Shown here one piece after another: positions 12,950-26,745 of a stretch of DNA of 64,000 nucleotides. Numbering within the stretch: the stretch's first letter is position 1; the number at the start of each line of letters is the position of its first letter. A model generated the notes under the pieces. That model did no database searches and was not told the DNA's origin. It worked only from the letters and a program-made list of their open reading frames with translations. The translations under genes and the position numbers were made by a program. Origin of the DNA: Erythroxylum novogranatense (lineage: Eukaryota > Streptophyta > Magnoliopsida > Malpighiales > Erythroxylaceae); the NCBI GenBank assembly GCA_029891385.1, contig CM057230.1, forward strand, positions 54,787,414 through 54,851,413, given 5' to 3'.

Positions 12950-13480
12950 TGTGAAAGTCGACAATGAATGCCGCAAGCTGGTCCAGTTATGATCAAAACA
13001 AGGATTTCTTTTACCGTCTCTTCAATTTCGGATATTTCGACCCATCGCCATCAAGGTGCCGCAAAGATGCTCCTCTCTGGACAATCTCCGTCGAAAGGAT
13101 CTACTTTGAAGCAAATCTTCCAAAAATTAACTTTGGTTGATAATTCATCTACGGCTTTCGCTTCCATGTAGCTTGTCACCAAGTTCCTTGGCTTGGATTT
13201 CAATTTTCGACTTCTAGAAGTAGAGCCATTATCTTGTTTTCCAATATTGGTAAAACTCTCTGGATGCTGATAGATGCAGATTTTTTTCACCCCTACAACT
13301 TCATCACCTTCTAATTTATCAACAATTGCTCCAAACCTAATGTTAGGTCCGACATTTCGCCTTCAATTCATCAAATTCTGTGTGTATCCAATGTATTTTC
13401 AATTTCCTCCTTCAGATGTTCAATTTCCGAACATTTGGCATCACTTTGATTGCAACAAACAATAAACCATTATTTCGCAT
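12950..13480 (-). pseudogene. Unrecognised coding remnant inside Harbinger-like element
   Basis: The minus strand shows a Glu/Lys-rich, coiled-coil-like stretch (CSEIEHLKEEIENTLDTH) near 13455-13400. After a frame change comes RFGAIVDKLEGDEVVGVKK (about 13345-13280), and then an open frame at 13290-13051 with a basic segment and MEAKAVDELSTKVNFWKICF. Base composition is less AT-rich than the flanks, suggesting former coding use. I do not recognise the family. It could be an accessory transposon ORF or a host gene fragment picked up by the element. Frameshifts and stops make it non-functional as read. Confidence 0.4.
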
Positions 13481-14039
13481 GAAGCAAAGAAATTTTTATC
13501 AATATCATTATATGTCCGATATTAGACAAGATCCAAAAATAGGTAATACTAGTGAAACCAATTTTAACATCCAACTCATACGACTTTTCAAAAGATCTCT
13601 GCTTTATTCTCTCCAACAGAAGAGAACCATTAATAGCTTAAGTCACACACACTTTTCTTTACATGTTGATGTGTCCTGCAGTAGTTCCTGTGGAATAGGA
13701 TGTTTTCACAATATCCTTCTAAGAATGCATAATACAAGATCAAGTATCTAGTTCTGAACCTTCAAGGATATAAGGACCATTACACCAACCAGCTTTTGTG
13801 TTACCAACAAAATAGTGCAATTACCCAGATTTGCATCCAAAAGAAACTGCAATGAAATTGATTCCATTTCATATACGTTCCATTATGGGTGATGCATAAT
13901 GGGATAACTGCCTCTATATAGTTTTTATGGTTACTTGGTGGACTGGGTAGAAAACAAGTGACTATTAACTCAGCCAAACATGTCTACAGGCCAAAATTAA
14001 TGACTAGTCCCTCATCACTTAACCATCTTCTGTTGTTGA

Positions 14040-14160
14040 AAGCTACCCAGAAGAAGCAATCCTTCTTTTTCCATTGTTGACTCTTTTTAACCAGAAGAAG
14101 ACTCAACCACACATGTTTTTACGTTACCTATTGTTGAAAGCTACCCGTAAGAAGCTACGA
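14040..14160. repeat. Short direct repeat inside Harbinger-like element
   Basis: TTGTTGAAAGCTACCC followed by an AAGAAGC motif occurs near 14033 and again near 14130, about 97 bp apart, with a few changes. It is noncoding. Confidence 0.5.
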
Positions 14161-15652
14161 TTCCTTCAAATAACGCTTATGAGACTTCAATCCCAACCAA
14201 CACCGATTCTAATCCGCATTGAGAATAATCCTTCATTCCAATAGGTTCAAGCTCTTAATTTTCAGTTCAATTTTGTTAAATGATCCTAACACTACAAAGG
14301 TGACTTTTATCATTATCCATTCTTCACCGGTCGTTGTTAGCATTATCTACCCAAACAAGTGAACAACCCCAAACTATCAAAACATGTTCATCAACCAAAT
14401 CATAACCACTAAATGCATGTATAGTTTCTATCGAAAAGGAAGAACCTAATCGAGACACCCAACCTCCAAATGTCGGTTTAGGGATGTAAAATAGGCAAAG
14501 TTAGAACTCGCACCACATGATTAAAGTTGCAAACAAGAAACAAAATGAAGGCGAGGCAAGAATGTAAGTGATTGAAAACAACAACGAAATTAATAAAGGA
14601 GAGGAAGTCTAACCTAACAGAGACGACGTTGAGCACGAAGGCAGACGATGGTTGGCGAAGACCGGATCTCCTTCCACAGATGCCAAATCTGGCGGAACAG
14701 ACGCAAAAAATGTACATATGCGTTAGAAGGGAAAAGATTCATATATGGGGGAAGAGAAGAGAAGCATAAAGAGAAAACAAAGATTCATATACGGAGAAGA
14801 GAAACCAAAGCTACTGCATGCGTTTGAGACGAAGATGCATTTAAAACGCAGATGGAAGGAAGGAAAGACGAAGACGAAGGAACCAGCGTTTTAGGTTTCA
14901 GAGGTTAAAAAATCGGGGCAGTTTCGTCTTTTCCAAATTCTGTCCATTGGCCAGTTTTTTGTGTCCGACAGATTTGGAACGGACAAGATTATTGTGTCCA
15001 TGTCTAGGTTGGGCAGGACACAAACCACCTACAGACATTAACCAAACACGCTAATGGACAGGATTTTAGTGTCATTGTCCACTGTCATCAGAGCTATGTA
15101 CACGAACCAAACGCAGTTATGGAAAGTTCAAATGGACACCTAACAAAGGGTATTGTGATGCAACCTTGTGCTATTAAACCTCACGTACATATATTGACCT
15201 TTAAGTTTCAAGTTAAGACGAAGAAAAGAGATGACTACTTCATAAAAGTGATTTTTTAACCTTAACATTTTTAAATAATTCAAAATAGATTTTAATGTTT
15301 TAAAACATTCAAATTATATGTTAATATTTTAAAATGTTCAAAATAGGCCTTAAATAAAAGAAATTTTGATAAAATTAACTTTTATTAATTACATGCCACG
15401 TTAAAGTTGATATGGTATTATTTTTATTTTAACCAAAAGTTGATTCCGCGGTCTCACGACCATTTATCAAGTAGATCTCAGTATTAGAAATTTTAATACT
15501 GAATTCCACGATTACGTGACAGTACGATCAACTTTCTGGTTAATATAAACAAAATTAATTATATGTTAAGGAGATTTACTTTTTATTTAAAATATAAAAT
15601 AATATTAACGTGTCGTTTATCTGTTGGGGTTAACACTATCAAAACTTTCAAG

Positions 15653-15689
15653 TTTCATCTATTTGAAGTTTTACTTCAAATAGATGAAA
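15653..15689. repeat. 17-bp perfect hairpin, 3-nt loop
   Basis: TTTCATCTATTTGAAGT (15653-15669) is exactly complementary to 15673-15689 across a TTT loop. It lies in AT-rich sequence (15117-16600) with no gene. The loop is too short and the stem too short for a usual plant microRNA precursor, so a small inverted duplication is the likely origin. Confidence 0.9.
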
Positions 15690-15999
15690 GTTTATAATAT
15701 ATACTGTTGGTGGTTACAATATCTGTTGGTGCTGTCGTAGTTTATAATATATACTTACTTATATGGTCATCAGTTAGTGATTAGTATTATTTAAAATTAT
15801 TATTTACTATTTATATTATTAATAATTATTAATTAATAAATTATATTTTATTTTATTTAATAAATGAATAATATTTTAATTAATTAATTAATTAATTATA
15901 ATATTTTAGTTAATAAATGAATAATATTTTAATTAATTAATTATATTTAATTAATCACTATTTAAAATATTTAAAAAAAAAGTCGATATAAAGAATTAT

Positions 16000-18380
16000 C
16001 CTAAATAAGATATCAGCCCCTATAATAATAATCGATAATCAATCACTCTAAAGTCTAAACAATAGAACTCGTACCATTCGGGAGGACCCACGATTTTGAC
16101 TCTTTATCCGTTTTGATCGTATTCTTTCTTTTTCAAACAGAACTTCAAACAAAGAAAGCTTCCTACTTGATGTTTAACGTTTCGCAGCCATCAGACCATT
16201 TTCATTTCATACGAATGATTGCTTCAAATTTTGTGCAGGCCATTTGCGTCCATTCCATCAAGGTTATCACACTCTCAATAAGGTGTGATTTATTTTTTTA
16301 CGTTAATTATATACAATCTTTATTTTATTTTTATTTTAAATGTTATTTAGCTTTTATAATAATAATTTCTTCTATTTTATTAATTTTTATTTATTTATAA
16401 CTCTAGAACAACTTTATATTAAAACTTAAGAATTTTAATTATATCATTTTAAATTACAAAATTAATAACATTTTTAAAAATACATTTCGAGGCAGTCTTT
16501 AAAACTATTTAAAATTCTAAAAATTAAATATTGAAAAATTGCATTAAAATAAAATTCACATTCTATGTTATTAAAATTTTGATATATATTTAAATTGCAT
16601 TACATAAAGAGAGATGCTCCACTCTCTTTAGCCTCTCTTTTTCTCGCACTTGATCCTCCATTTTAACTTACTATGTTCATTATCATCTTACTTATGTTGG
16701 AATTCAATCGTGATAAGAATTACAGACGCAGTAGAAAATAAAACAAACTTACATATTACGAACAAATCTTGATAATTGAATAAACTTGAATAAAACATAA
16801 AACAATTTAGAAATCACACCTTGTTCGCTTTTTTATTAAAAATTCTTTTGAAACTTTTTCAATTGATCATTCACGAGTTATTCAAGTTTTTAGTCTCTGA
16901 TGGTATTCACAAAGTAATTCTCAAACTAATTTTGAGAAGAAGAAGAAGACAAAAGTGCTAGATTCTAAAAAGCTCTTTCCTTTAAACAAAAAAATTATAA
17001 CAATCTTTTATTAAAATTAAATCTTTTAATTATAATTAAAATCAATTTTAATTATGATTAATTTAATTTTAATAAAATCAAATATCTCATATTTGATCCC
17101 TAAAGTTTCTCAAATTTTATAATTAAGTCCAATTTAATTTAATGAATTTTTCTTTCACAAATTGCTCTTTGATGTGTGACTCATTAGATTTTTAATAAAT
17201 TGGCAATGATTATAAATTATAATTCTAATTCACAATTAGAATTAAATAAATTAAAACTTTTTTAATTTATTTTAATTATCCAATTAAATAATTTATAATC
17301 ATAAATCATGATTGACGCCTAACAACATGTCATGATTACCCAAATATCAAGAATATCAAAGTGATTGACTTAACCTATCCATACATGGCTATAATATATA
17401 ATTTAATTTTTTGTCATTTAATATTCTAATTGGATGAGTATGGATACAATGTCTACTCTTATCATCCAATCATGTTCATTCTTGTTAATTAGTAATTGAT
17501 TTATAATTGAAATTTGAAAACTCCTTTTCAAATATCAATTCATTCTAGCCATAGAATTTCATAAATTATTATTAATAAAAAATAGTAAAATATTCTCTCT
17601 AATTACTTTATAGCGACGAATCCTATATTGACTTACTCAACTATCTACATATGGTTCATACTGTATCTAATTACTACTGACTGGATTATTCTAAGACGAT
17701 TTATAAATAGCATCAGAACATAGTAATTCTCACACTAGATACTTTAGCAATCTCAAGTCTGATGATCAATTATGCAACCATCATTATGAGATAATCGATA
17801 GATACATAAGTAATATTCTATTCGAAATTCTCATAATCAAGTTAGTTTAGTGACTTATTCTCTAATAATCACCCACACATTAGTTTAAATATCTTTATAT
17901 TTTAACTTATGAGATCAATTATTTTCTTCATAAGAAAGAATCATAACATGTGCTAGTTTTACCATTTTAGCAATATTCATCTTGATGAAACTATAGTTAG
18001 GAACATTTAAGAATAACACATAAGTGTAAATTGAATCTCATAATTATGATCTCATCATAATTTCAATTACACAGTAATTATTCCAAAGATTTTATCTTTA
18101 GTATTAAAACATAAAATATTAATTGAATTAATACATAAAGATAAATAAAGCCTTTTCATTAATTCAAAATAATGTCATACATTAATTGCAATCCAATTGA
18201 TCGGCTACAAGGGCATAAATTGATAGCTCCTTCATCTTCTTCATTGCACTCACAATGCACTATTGTACTTTTCTTATCTTAGTTATTTTACTTCCCTTTC
18301 ACCTTTCATAAATCCACTGGTTTGTTTGCATTTTTAATAATGTTAGAGGAAAAACTCTTTCCCATCTCTCACTATAGCTT
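16000..18380. other. AT-rich intergenic sequence, no gene identified
   Basis: The frame at 16113-16400 has low-complexity, AT-driven content and no domain. From about 16690 to 18230 the sequence has the look of a copia-type LTR or leader on the minus strand (TTATGCCCTTGTAGCC read from 18215), but no paired copy, primer-binding site or coding region was found. I cannot assign it further. Confidence 0.35.
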
Positions 18381-18589
18381 TCACCACAAAGCTTCCCTTT
18401 GCTTCCTCACCACTTCCAAATGCCACATCATCCTCTTTATTACCTGACTCCTTTGACACCAAACCCACCCCCACCCCCAATTTGCACTTGAAGTAACTAG
18501 AAAAACTTAGATTCAAGTTGTTGGAGAATCTAATACGTAGATCAAACTAACTTATGTTCCACCTAGCTTGAGTTCTAAAAATCATCTGG

Positions 18590-18990
18590 TTGCACTATCT
18601 TTGGGAACACTAAAAGTTGAGGCTGAAATGTGGAATGCCACACCTATAGATATTTTCCTTAACGAAAGGATTTCCTTTCCAACAATGAAAGTATGGGTAA
18701 CTATCTACTAGAAACAAGTTGGGTTTAAGGAGCTTCTCATGAACAATCAAGATGTTTTCTTCTTTAGGTTTCATAATAGTTCTTTTGCAAGGAAATTTAG
18801 GGATTGGATGCCAACATCTTCAGAATAAGCCTATCCTTCTTTAAACTTGGTCCCTTGACATCAGTAGTGAAGATATTAAATTCTTTAATGTGCCCATTTG
18901 GATGTGTATACACAAAATTCCTCTATAGTAATGGACCACTTTATGTCTCGGTCACATTGTCAGCTATGTTAGGAAAATTGTATGTTTAAA
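18590..18990 (+). pseudogene. LINE ORF1 remnant (DUF4283-like)
   Basis: In changing frames one reads NSSFARKFRDWMP followed by a Trp/Ser/Asp motif and VPIWMCIHKIPL-like sequence. This matches the DUF4283 region of plant LINE ORF1 proteins, where a leucine-rich segment is followed by PVWVKLHNIPL. ORF1 proteins bind RNA in the retrotransposition complex. Stops interrupt every frame. The expected CCHC knuckle downstream was not clearly seen. Confidence 0.55.
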
Positions 18991-19619
18991 ATAAGCAACA
19001 ATTGAGATTAGTATAATCAATTATGCAAAGGTGTGTGTAGTTGTTGATGCCATGAAATGCTTACCTAAAGAAAGCTTACTTAAAGAAATCCCCATACTCA
19101 GACTTGATGAAAACCTTCAATTAATAAAAGATATTGTTAAAGTGACATATATTTGGAAGCCTACTAAGATGGATAACAACGTATGAAAATCTTCTAGGAA
19201 GACCTTCAAATCTACATTCTCAAAAGATATGCTAGGGGATGACATTTATGTGAATTCAGCAGAGAAAAATCAAGAAGATGGGGAAACTATAGACGTAAAA
19301 CAAACTCTAAAGTTGAGTAATGATCTAACTTTACTCATAATTACAAAAAACACCTCAATATGTAATCACAAATGGAAACTCTAATACATAGTAGGACTAA
19401 ACAAGATTTCACAAGTCCTATTAAGTTTGTCTAATAACACAGAGGAAGTAATCAAAGAACCGGCTTCAGCTTATATTTCATATGAGCAATAGGAGGAGGG
19501 TTTTAAGTCTGCAATAAGAAGAAGATTGACCATAAAGAAAATATCCTTGGTTAAGGATCAATAATCATACTAATCTTAGCCTAGAAAGTTAAAGGCTTGA
19601 ATTCCTTTGATAAAAAAAC

Positions 19620-22600
19620 TTATGCTTAAGAATTTTTTGTTGGATAATGAGGGTATTATACTAGGCATTCTTAAATCAAGGATCAAGCAGTTGAACTGTC
19701 ATTTGTTGAATTTTTTGCCAAAATGTGAGAAGCGCTTACATAATTATGATTCACATTAAAATAGAAGAATCTTACTATTATATAATGGTGCAAAGATCAC
19801 TATACTCAATTCCATGGTGACTGATTAACTAATCCATGCAAAGGTACGTATTAAAGAGTTAAACACAGTTGTTTACATCATTACTATATATGCTTTTTAC
19901 TATCCTTTCCAGATAATTACTTTTTGGAAGAAAAAAAACCCAGAGAGATTGCTTCCTCTCTGCATGAACCTTGACTCTTGCTAGGAGATTTCAATAACAT
20001 CATTTCATCTAATAAGAATCAAGGTAACCATCCCTATAAAATTGTTCATAATGATATGAGGGATTGTATAGATGAAACCCAAGTTAGTGACCTAACTTTT
20101 GGTAAAAAAAAATTCCCCTAAAATAACAAGCACAAGGATAACACATTTATTAGAAAGAAATTAGATGGAAGCCTTACAAATCTAAATTAGCTCTATAAAT
20201 TTCCTCACACCAATGCAATATTCCCAAATACAAGCTTCTCTTATCACTCACCTATCATGGTTTACTCCTCATTTTCAATTCTAATCAAAATCTCCTTTAG
20301 TAGATTAAATGAATTTTTCATAAGTATTGAAGGTTTGTTTGAAATTGTGGAAAAAGGATTACATCTTTAAGTTTATGGAAAATGCAATATGCTCTTATTA
20401 GAAAACTTGTCAATGTTAAGACACAACTGAAAATCATCTATAAGCGGAATATAAGCAATACACATTGCCTGGTGAATATTGCTAAGTCCGATTTTATAGT
20501 TTCATAATTAAAAATTGTCATCCATATTTGATTGAATGCTTTAGAGATTGTTGAAACAAACTCTATGTAGATCCCCTTTCCAAGGAACTTTAAATTAAGG
20601 AACAACAGATATTACACAACTTCTCTTAAGCAGTCAAATTTAAGCACTCAGCATTGAAGAAAAAATCTAAAGTTAACTATTTGAAGTATGATGACAAAAA
20701 TTTTGCCTTTTTACAAATTCATTGCTTCTAGAAAGTTATCAATCGAATTATGCCCATCACCTTTAAAGGAAATATGCTCACAACACAAGACACACTCTTT
20801 AAGACTTCTTCAGATCACTTTTCCAAATTACTAAGCTACTACTCTGATGGTCATTCCATATCCAGACTCTTACATGAGATGTTGTAAGATAAGATTCAAC
20901 CACATGAAATCCTCGTACTAGTAGAACTAGTCACCATTACAAAATTTACAAAAGCCCTAAAATCCCTATACCCTTATAAGGCTTCAAGTCTTGATGACCT
21001 GAATCCAAACTTTTTCAACAAACCTGTTCAATCACAGGCCAAAAAATCATTGATGTTGTCTTTGAATTCATCACCAAAAACAAAATGTTGAAGGAAATCA
21101 ATAGAACTTTCATCACCTTAATCCCCAAAGGAGCTAAGCAGGAATGATTTCATGATTACAGACCTACAACACGTTGCACCACAATTTATATCATTGTCAA
21201 GGTTCTATTCAGAAGGCTTAAGCAAATTTTACAAAACCACATTGATTAGGAACAAGGTGCCTATATCCCTAATAGAAGCATTAGAGATAACATCACAATA
21301 GCTCAGGAACTCTTCAAACACTATACTAGAAGAAGAGGTCATTAGAATTGTGCAATCAAAGTTGATTTTTAGAAAGCATATGATACTATTGATTGGACTT
21401 TCAGCATCAATACTCTGACTACTCTAGATTTTCCAAACAACTTCATCGTTTGGATTCATTAATGCATGTCTATTGTCACTTTCAATATTCTAATTAATGG
21501 GGAGCCTTCTGATTGAATTATACCAACAAGAGGCATCAAGTAAGGGGATCCAATTTCCCCTACCTTTTTCTCTGGTTATGAAAATTTTAAACAAACTTCT
21601 GATAAGAATTCTTGAAGGAAACAAGAACTTCAAATTTCACAATAAATGCAAGAAACTTAAAGTCTTTAGTTTCACCTTTATAAATGATGTAATTATCTTC
21701 CCCAAAGCTGATTATAACTCAGTTTCAACCTTGATCTCATCTCTCAGGATGTTTAAGAGGATGTCAGGCTTAAGCATCAACTAAAACAAAAGTTCCATTT
21801 ATGTTTCTATAAATGCCAGTAGCTCTTATCCTCTCCTAGCAACTATCACTTGTTTTTCACCGTAACATCTCCCAGGGTATTACCTTGGAATCCTAATCCC
21901 CACAATCAGACCATCCCAAAGTGAATTTAGACCATTTCTTGAAAGAATTATGAAAAAAAAACAATTAGGGCAATAGAGAGCTGTCATTATCAGTAGAGCA
22001 CTTTTAATCATATTTATGCTATCCTCCATCTATGTATATTGGGCATCACATCTAGTATTTCCTAATAACAGTGTAAATAAAATAGATATAACTTTTAAGA
22101 ACTATTTATGGTTTAGCTTTAAAATGGACATCATGAGGAATGGAGTTAAATGGGCTAAGGTTTATCAAACCAAAATGCAAAGAGGCCTAAGAGTAAATTC
22201 CATAAAAATAACAAATCAAATTTTGTTAAACAAAAAGATCTAAAGATTGATAAAAGATATGAATTCTCTTTAGGTTAAGTGAGTGCTTGAATACTATTTC
22301 AAGGACAAATGCTTGTGGAACTTCAAATTGACTCAAAGCATCGCACCTATTGCTTAATTTATTGGTCATCATAGGAACAAAGTAAGGGATATATGCTCAA
22401 ACTAGGTAGGCAATGGAATGTACACTATCTTTTGACAGGATTCATAAACTTCTTTTGGTCCCTTTGCTCAAATCAATAAGTTCACATTTCTACAAAGAAC
22501 AATTAAATCGAATGCTAATGTAGCACAAGCAATATCATCCATCAACCTATATCAATCAACTCTTCATCCTCAATTATCCTCACTTTTATTAAGAACTTCA

Positions 22601-22980
22601 GATTAAATCAACATGAGGACTAGGCTATTTAGAGATTGGAGTCCTCAATATAATACACAAACCAATCTTGTAGAGCACTCTATAAAGATTCAATTCCCTA
22701 AGTTGGCTAACATAAGATACTTTGGTTCAAATATCATTGTCTCAGAGCTGCTCATACACCGTAGATTGCCTTTAAACTCAAACTTCCCACTCTTAAAAGA
22801 CTTGGTAAATACTTATACATACCAAATTGTTGTGTTTTATGCAACAAAGATCTAGAATTGCACAATCATCTCTTTTTTGTGCACTTACTCTAACAAATCT
22901 TGAAGAAACATAATGACATAATGTAGAGAAGCAAATTGTCCTCCAAATGGTTTAAATCAAGAAATGGAGTCAAAAGATCA
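19620..22980 (+). pseudogene. LINE ORF2 remnant (endonuclease and reverse transcriptase)
   Basis: The N-terminal endonuclease is visible as IHAKVRIKELNTVVYIITIY near 19835-19895 and as LLGDFNNIISS-like sequence near 19978-20010. The reverse transcriptase follows: YKASSLDDLNPNFF (about 20975), FITLIPKGAKQE (21110), NRSIRDNITIAQELF (21270), VDFxKAYDTIDW (21363) and NKCKKLKVFSFTFINDVIIF (21640-21690). The usual F-x-DD active-site box reads FIND, so one catalytic Asp is changed to Asn. A CVLCNKDLELHNHLFF zinc-binding motif occurs near 22833-22880. Frames at 21497-21784 and 22613-22855 are surviving open pieces. It is clearly a pseudogene. Confidence 0.75.
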
Positions 22981-25900
22981 CAAATACGCCTTAAGGGGAC
23001 AAATGGTCAATGCCGATAGCACTATCTTTGTAACATCTCACTACCATAGAGTATATGCCTGAACATCTAAAGGACATTCAAGTACATACCCTATGACAAT
23101 GGTATTTTAGAGCAAACATAATCATTTAAATGGCATCATAAAGAATATGCAATACTTAAAAACCTTAAGACTTCATTTCATTCATTAACAAAAGTTAACA
23201 TTGTATTCATTGAAACAAATATTTACAATCCTTATACAAAAGTTCTACATGACAAAGAACTACAAAATACAAACTATAACTCCTCTGATGTTAGTTGATA
23301 GACCTTTGAGCTATATCTTAATAAAAAATGTTCCTCTAGACAAATTTTAGGAACTAGGTCTCCTATCTCGTACCAGAAAAGCCATGTTGAAATTTTTTAT
23401 GAGTTTTGCGAACTCAATGAGTGAACCATCATTGATGATCTCACCCATGTCAAATACACAATATCACATATTTCACATACTTTCTTTTAGAACGTGAATA
23501 ATCCAAACAACCACATTATCATGGCGCATCACTTTATCATCACAATTACACAAAAGATTTCATAATCAGATATATACAAATGCAGATGCATATGAGACTC
23601 TAGATTCATTATTATTTGTTGTGATCGAGTGCCTTTTAGATATAGATACAGATACTGGCCCATTAGGCTCAATCAAATACAAAAATCACAGAGCAAAGCT
23701 CCACATGCAGAATTCTGAGCTTAAAGCTCTTTCAGACTGGCTACTCTTATCACCACACCTTTATCTGAACATGCATTTTATGAAATGCATCAAATAACAA
23801 AATATGTAATGTATAGCATTCACTTATAATGCATGGATAGAATCTTATATTCATCGGACCTTAGTCTGGCATTCAACTTTCATTGAGTATTCAGATATCA
23901 TTCAGAATTCAAATACAAACAGATATCATTCAAATTTAAGATGTAAAGAGAACACTTCCAATACATTCTCGAATATCAAACTCCTCAGACCATTAAAGTA
24001 TAGAATTCAAAACAAAAATCACAAACAACTCAATAATTAGAAGTTAAATAGAATAAATCAATCCTAGGAAGATCATCTAGGTTGACTCACAGTACGCTCC
24101 AATTTATGTTATTGCCTGGATGGTCTGATAATGTCTGGCTAGCGTTCGACTTAAGCATCTAAAATCAGACAATTCACACATAATTCACATTACAAAGTCA
24201 ATCAATCAAATACTTATTCATTTGTGCACATATATACATATGTCATGTTCAATGCATGCTCAATGACTATTCTGGGTATATTTCCTTAATTCATATCTTA
24301 TGATCATTCATACTTCAAAACTTATATATTCCTAATTTTAATTTAGTTTAACACCTTAATAAATTATAATATCATTAATCAATCATTCACCAATGTTATT
24401 CTAACATTATATGATTATACAATATCCAAACTCTCGTTCATTCATATAACATCTCCAAAATTTCAGACCTGAAAATTTGCTAAAAAATAATACATTCTTA
24501 ATGAACTCATATGACAATGAAATTTTTTTTGGAGGAATAAAAATGTGTGAGGAGTTTGTGGTCCAAATTTCAAGTCAATCGAAGGTCTGGATAAGAAGTT
24601 ATGATCAAAAGAGTGAAGGGTATTCAAAGTTGTCAAACAGTAAGATACCTCCACTATCACAATCGTGCTTGTGCACGATCGTGCACTTCCATTTGATCCT
24701 TCTCCATCATTATCATGCTTGCGCTAGACCGTACAACCCGTTCATGGTCCCTTTCTGTCACAATCATGATTATCATGCACTATCTCTTATTCAAGCTTCA
24801 TTCTAGCTCTTCTCAAAATATGCTTTCGCAACAATTTTATATAACCATTTTGATAAGGAAAAATAAGGATTTAGGTAAAAAAAATTATCCTAAAAATTGT
24901 TTATTTATGCCTTAAGTGCCTAATGACACCAATTTCATCCAATTTCGTTCAGTATTATGAGAGTTATACTCAAAATACTATAGATTGTTCTCAAACAGTG
25001 TCAGAATAAAGAAACTCAAATTCAAGACAAATTTTGAAACTATTAGAAATAGAATTAAAATTCAATACCTTCATTAAAAATATAGCCATATGTGTCTAGT
25101 TCAATATAAACATAAAATCATCTCATTTGGATATCTACAGATCACGTTATGGCTAAAATACCAATGCATGTTCGGGAAAAACACTACGGCTAACATATTC
25201 CAGCAATGCCTCTTCACCAATATCACATACATTTCAGTCCAACTTAAACGTTATTCTTAGATCATTTGACATTCCATAAAACTCAGGTTGTTCTTACCTA
25301 TTAGGCTTTCAATTCAGCTTAAAACCCCAGATTATACTAGTCCTCCTAAGCAAGAAAAAATCAACACAAACTTATAATCACATTCAGCTAGTTTTTTGGC
25401 AATTTGATTAAGGATATACATATAGGTTTCATGTAACAAATTGGCTAGGGTTCAAGTAAAAGTATAGAGAAAGAGTTGGAACAATTTTGGTGAAGAAACA
25501 AAGGAAAGAAACAACAAAACTCAGCTACAGAAACTAGCTACTTCATATGTTAGGTGTCAACATCTAAACTCACCATATGTCTTAAGGCATATAATACATT
25601 GGCCAATTTCCTATACTGCCATTAGTCACCAATTAATCAGTCCATATATCATATTATTATTAGTCCATATGTCACAAAATAATTGTTCCATTTCTTACAT
25701 ACTATGTAACATCTCGTCCCCATATTACAGGTTAGGACCTAAAATTTCAATGCATGTAAGCTCAGAGAGAGATTAAGGAAATGCAGTTTTCTTGCTCATG
25801 TACAATGTTAGCATATATGCACATAAATATTGAATCTTTGCATAAAAATAAGTGTACATGCATTCATTGACAATTTCCGAGTAGGATTGTTTTTAAATGT

Positions 25901-26579
25901 GATGTTATTGAAAATGAGAAGTAGAGAAAGTAAAAAGAGTGATCTAGGTATGAGTTGTGATAAGGAAAGATTTAGAAACAAGATTGGTAGTGATCTGGAA
26001 AATGTTCACTGAATATGCTTCAGTCTTTTAGCCACAACGTTTTCTTTAGTAATCTAAACGAGATGATTCTTAATTTAAATTAAACTATAGATATATGGCT
26101 ACATTTTGTATGAAGACATCAAATTTAAATTCTGTGTTTAAGAGTCTCAAAAATTGTCATGAAGTGAAGAATTGGATGCAGTGTTGGTGTATGAATGAAA
26201 ATTTTGTCTTCGGACTTTAGGGGCAAATTTAGGATTTCTATAGATGGATTTTGGCAAAATTTACTTTCAAAAGTTGTATATATTTCTTTTATCTTTCCAA
26301 CGGTATAAAGTTTGTAAATTTTGGACATCGGAGTCAAAAGTTATGATTCTTATAAGTGGATACATTCTGGACGCAAAAAACAGACGATAGAAAGTGAAAG
26401 GAAGAAAAGCAGATGATAGAATCGGGAGAAAATTTGGACTAGATCTAGATAGATTTTGGCAAAGTTGCCTTCTGGAAAGTTGTAGATCTTTCTTTTATAT
26501 TTCCAACTGTATAAATTTTGCAAATTTTTGACATCGGATTCAAAAGTTATGATCCTTATAAGTGGAGACGTTTTGGGCA

Positions 26580-26745
26580 GAAAAGCAGACGGAAAAAAAA
26601 AGTAGACGATAAAAAGCAGAAGGAAAAAAGTAGACGATAAAAAGCAGAAGGAAAAAAATAGACGATAAAAAGCAGACGGAAAAAAGTAGACGATAAAAAA
26701 CAGACGGAAGAAAGCAGACGGAAGAAAGTAGACAATAGAAAAGTG
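26580..26745. repeat. Purine-rich minisatellite in the solo LTR
   Basis: Repeats of AGCAGACGGAAAAAAGTAGACGATAAAA-like units (about 28-32 bp, variable A-run length) occur about five times. The complementary strand is pyrimidine-rich and yields long spurious open frames rich in Phe, Leu and Ser. Confidence 0.85.

Larger units (their letters stand above)
12034..15116 (-). mobile_element. PIF/Harbinger-like DNA transposon, defective
   Basis: The left end CGGTCTGTTTGGTTAGCG follows TTA (12031-12033). The right end, read inward, is CTGCGTTTGGTTCGTG, and it is followed by TTA (15117-15119). A TTA duplication and a GTTTGGTT terminal motif are typical of PIF/Harbinger and Tourist elements. Both subterminal regions are rich in GGACAG/GACAAT-type motifs. 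The element is 3083 bp. I found no DDE transposase, only short minus-strand coding traces in the middle (see 12950-13480), so it is non-autonomous or badly decayed. Terminal repeats are imperfect outside the core, which limits certainty about exact ends. Confidence 0.68.

Noticed and set aside
15653..15689. Candidate microRNA precursor
   Set aside because: A 17-bp stem and 3-nt loop are too small for plant DCL1 substrates.
16113..16400. 95-residue plus-strand frame
   Set aside because: AT-driven low-complexity C-terminus, no homology recognised, no TATA box at a sensible distance.
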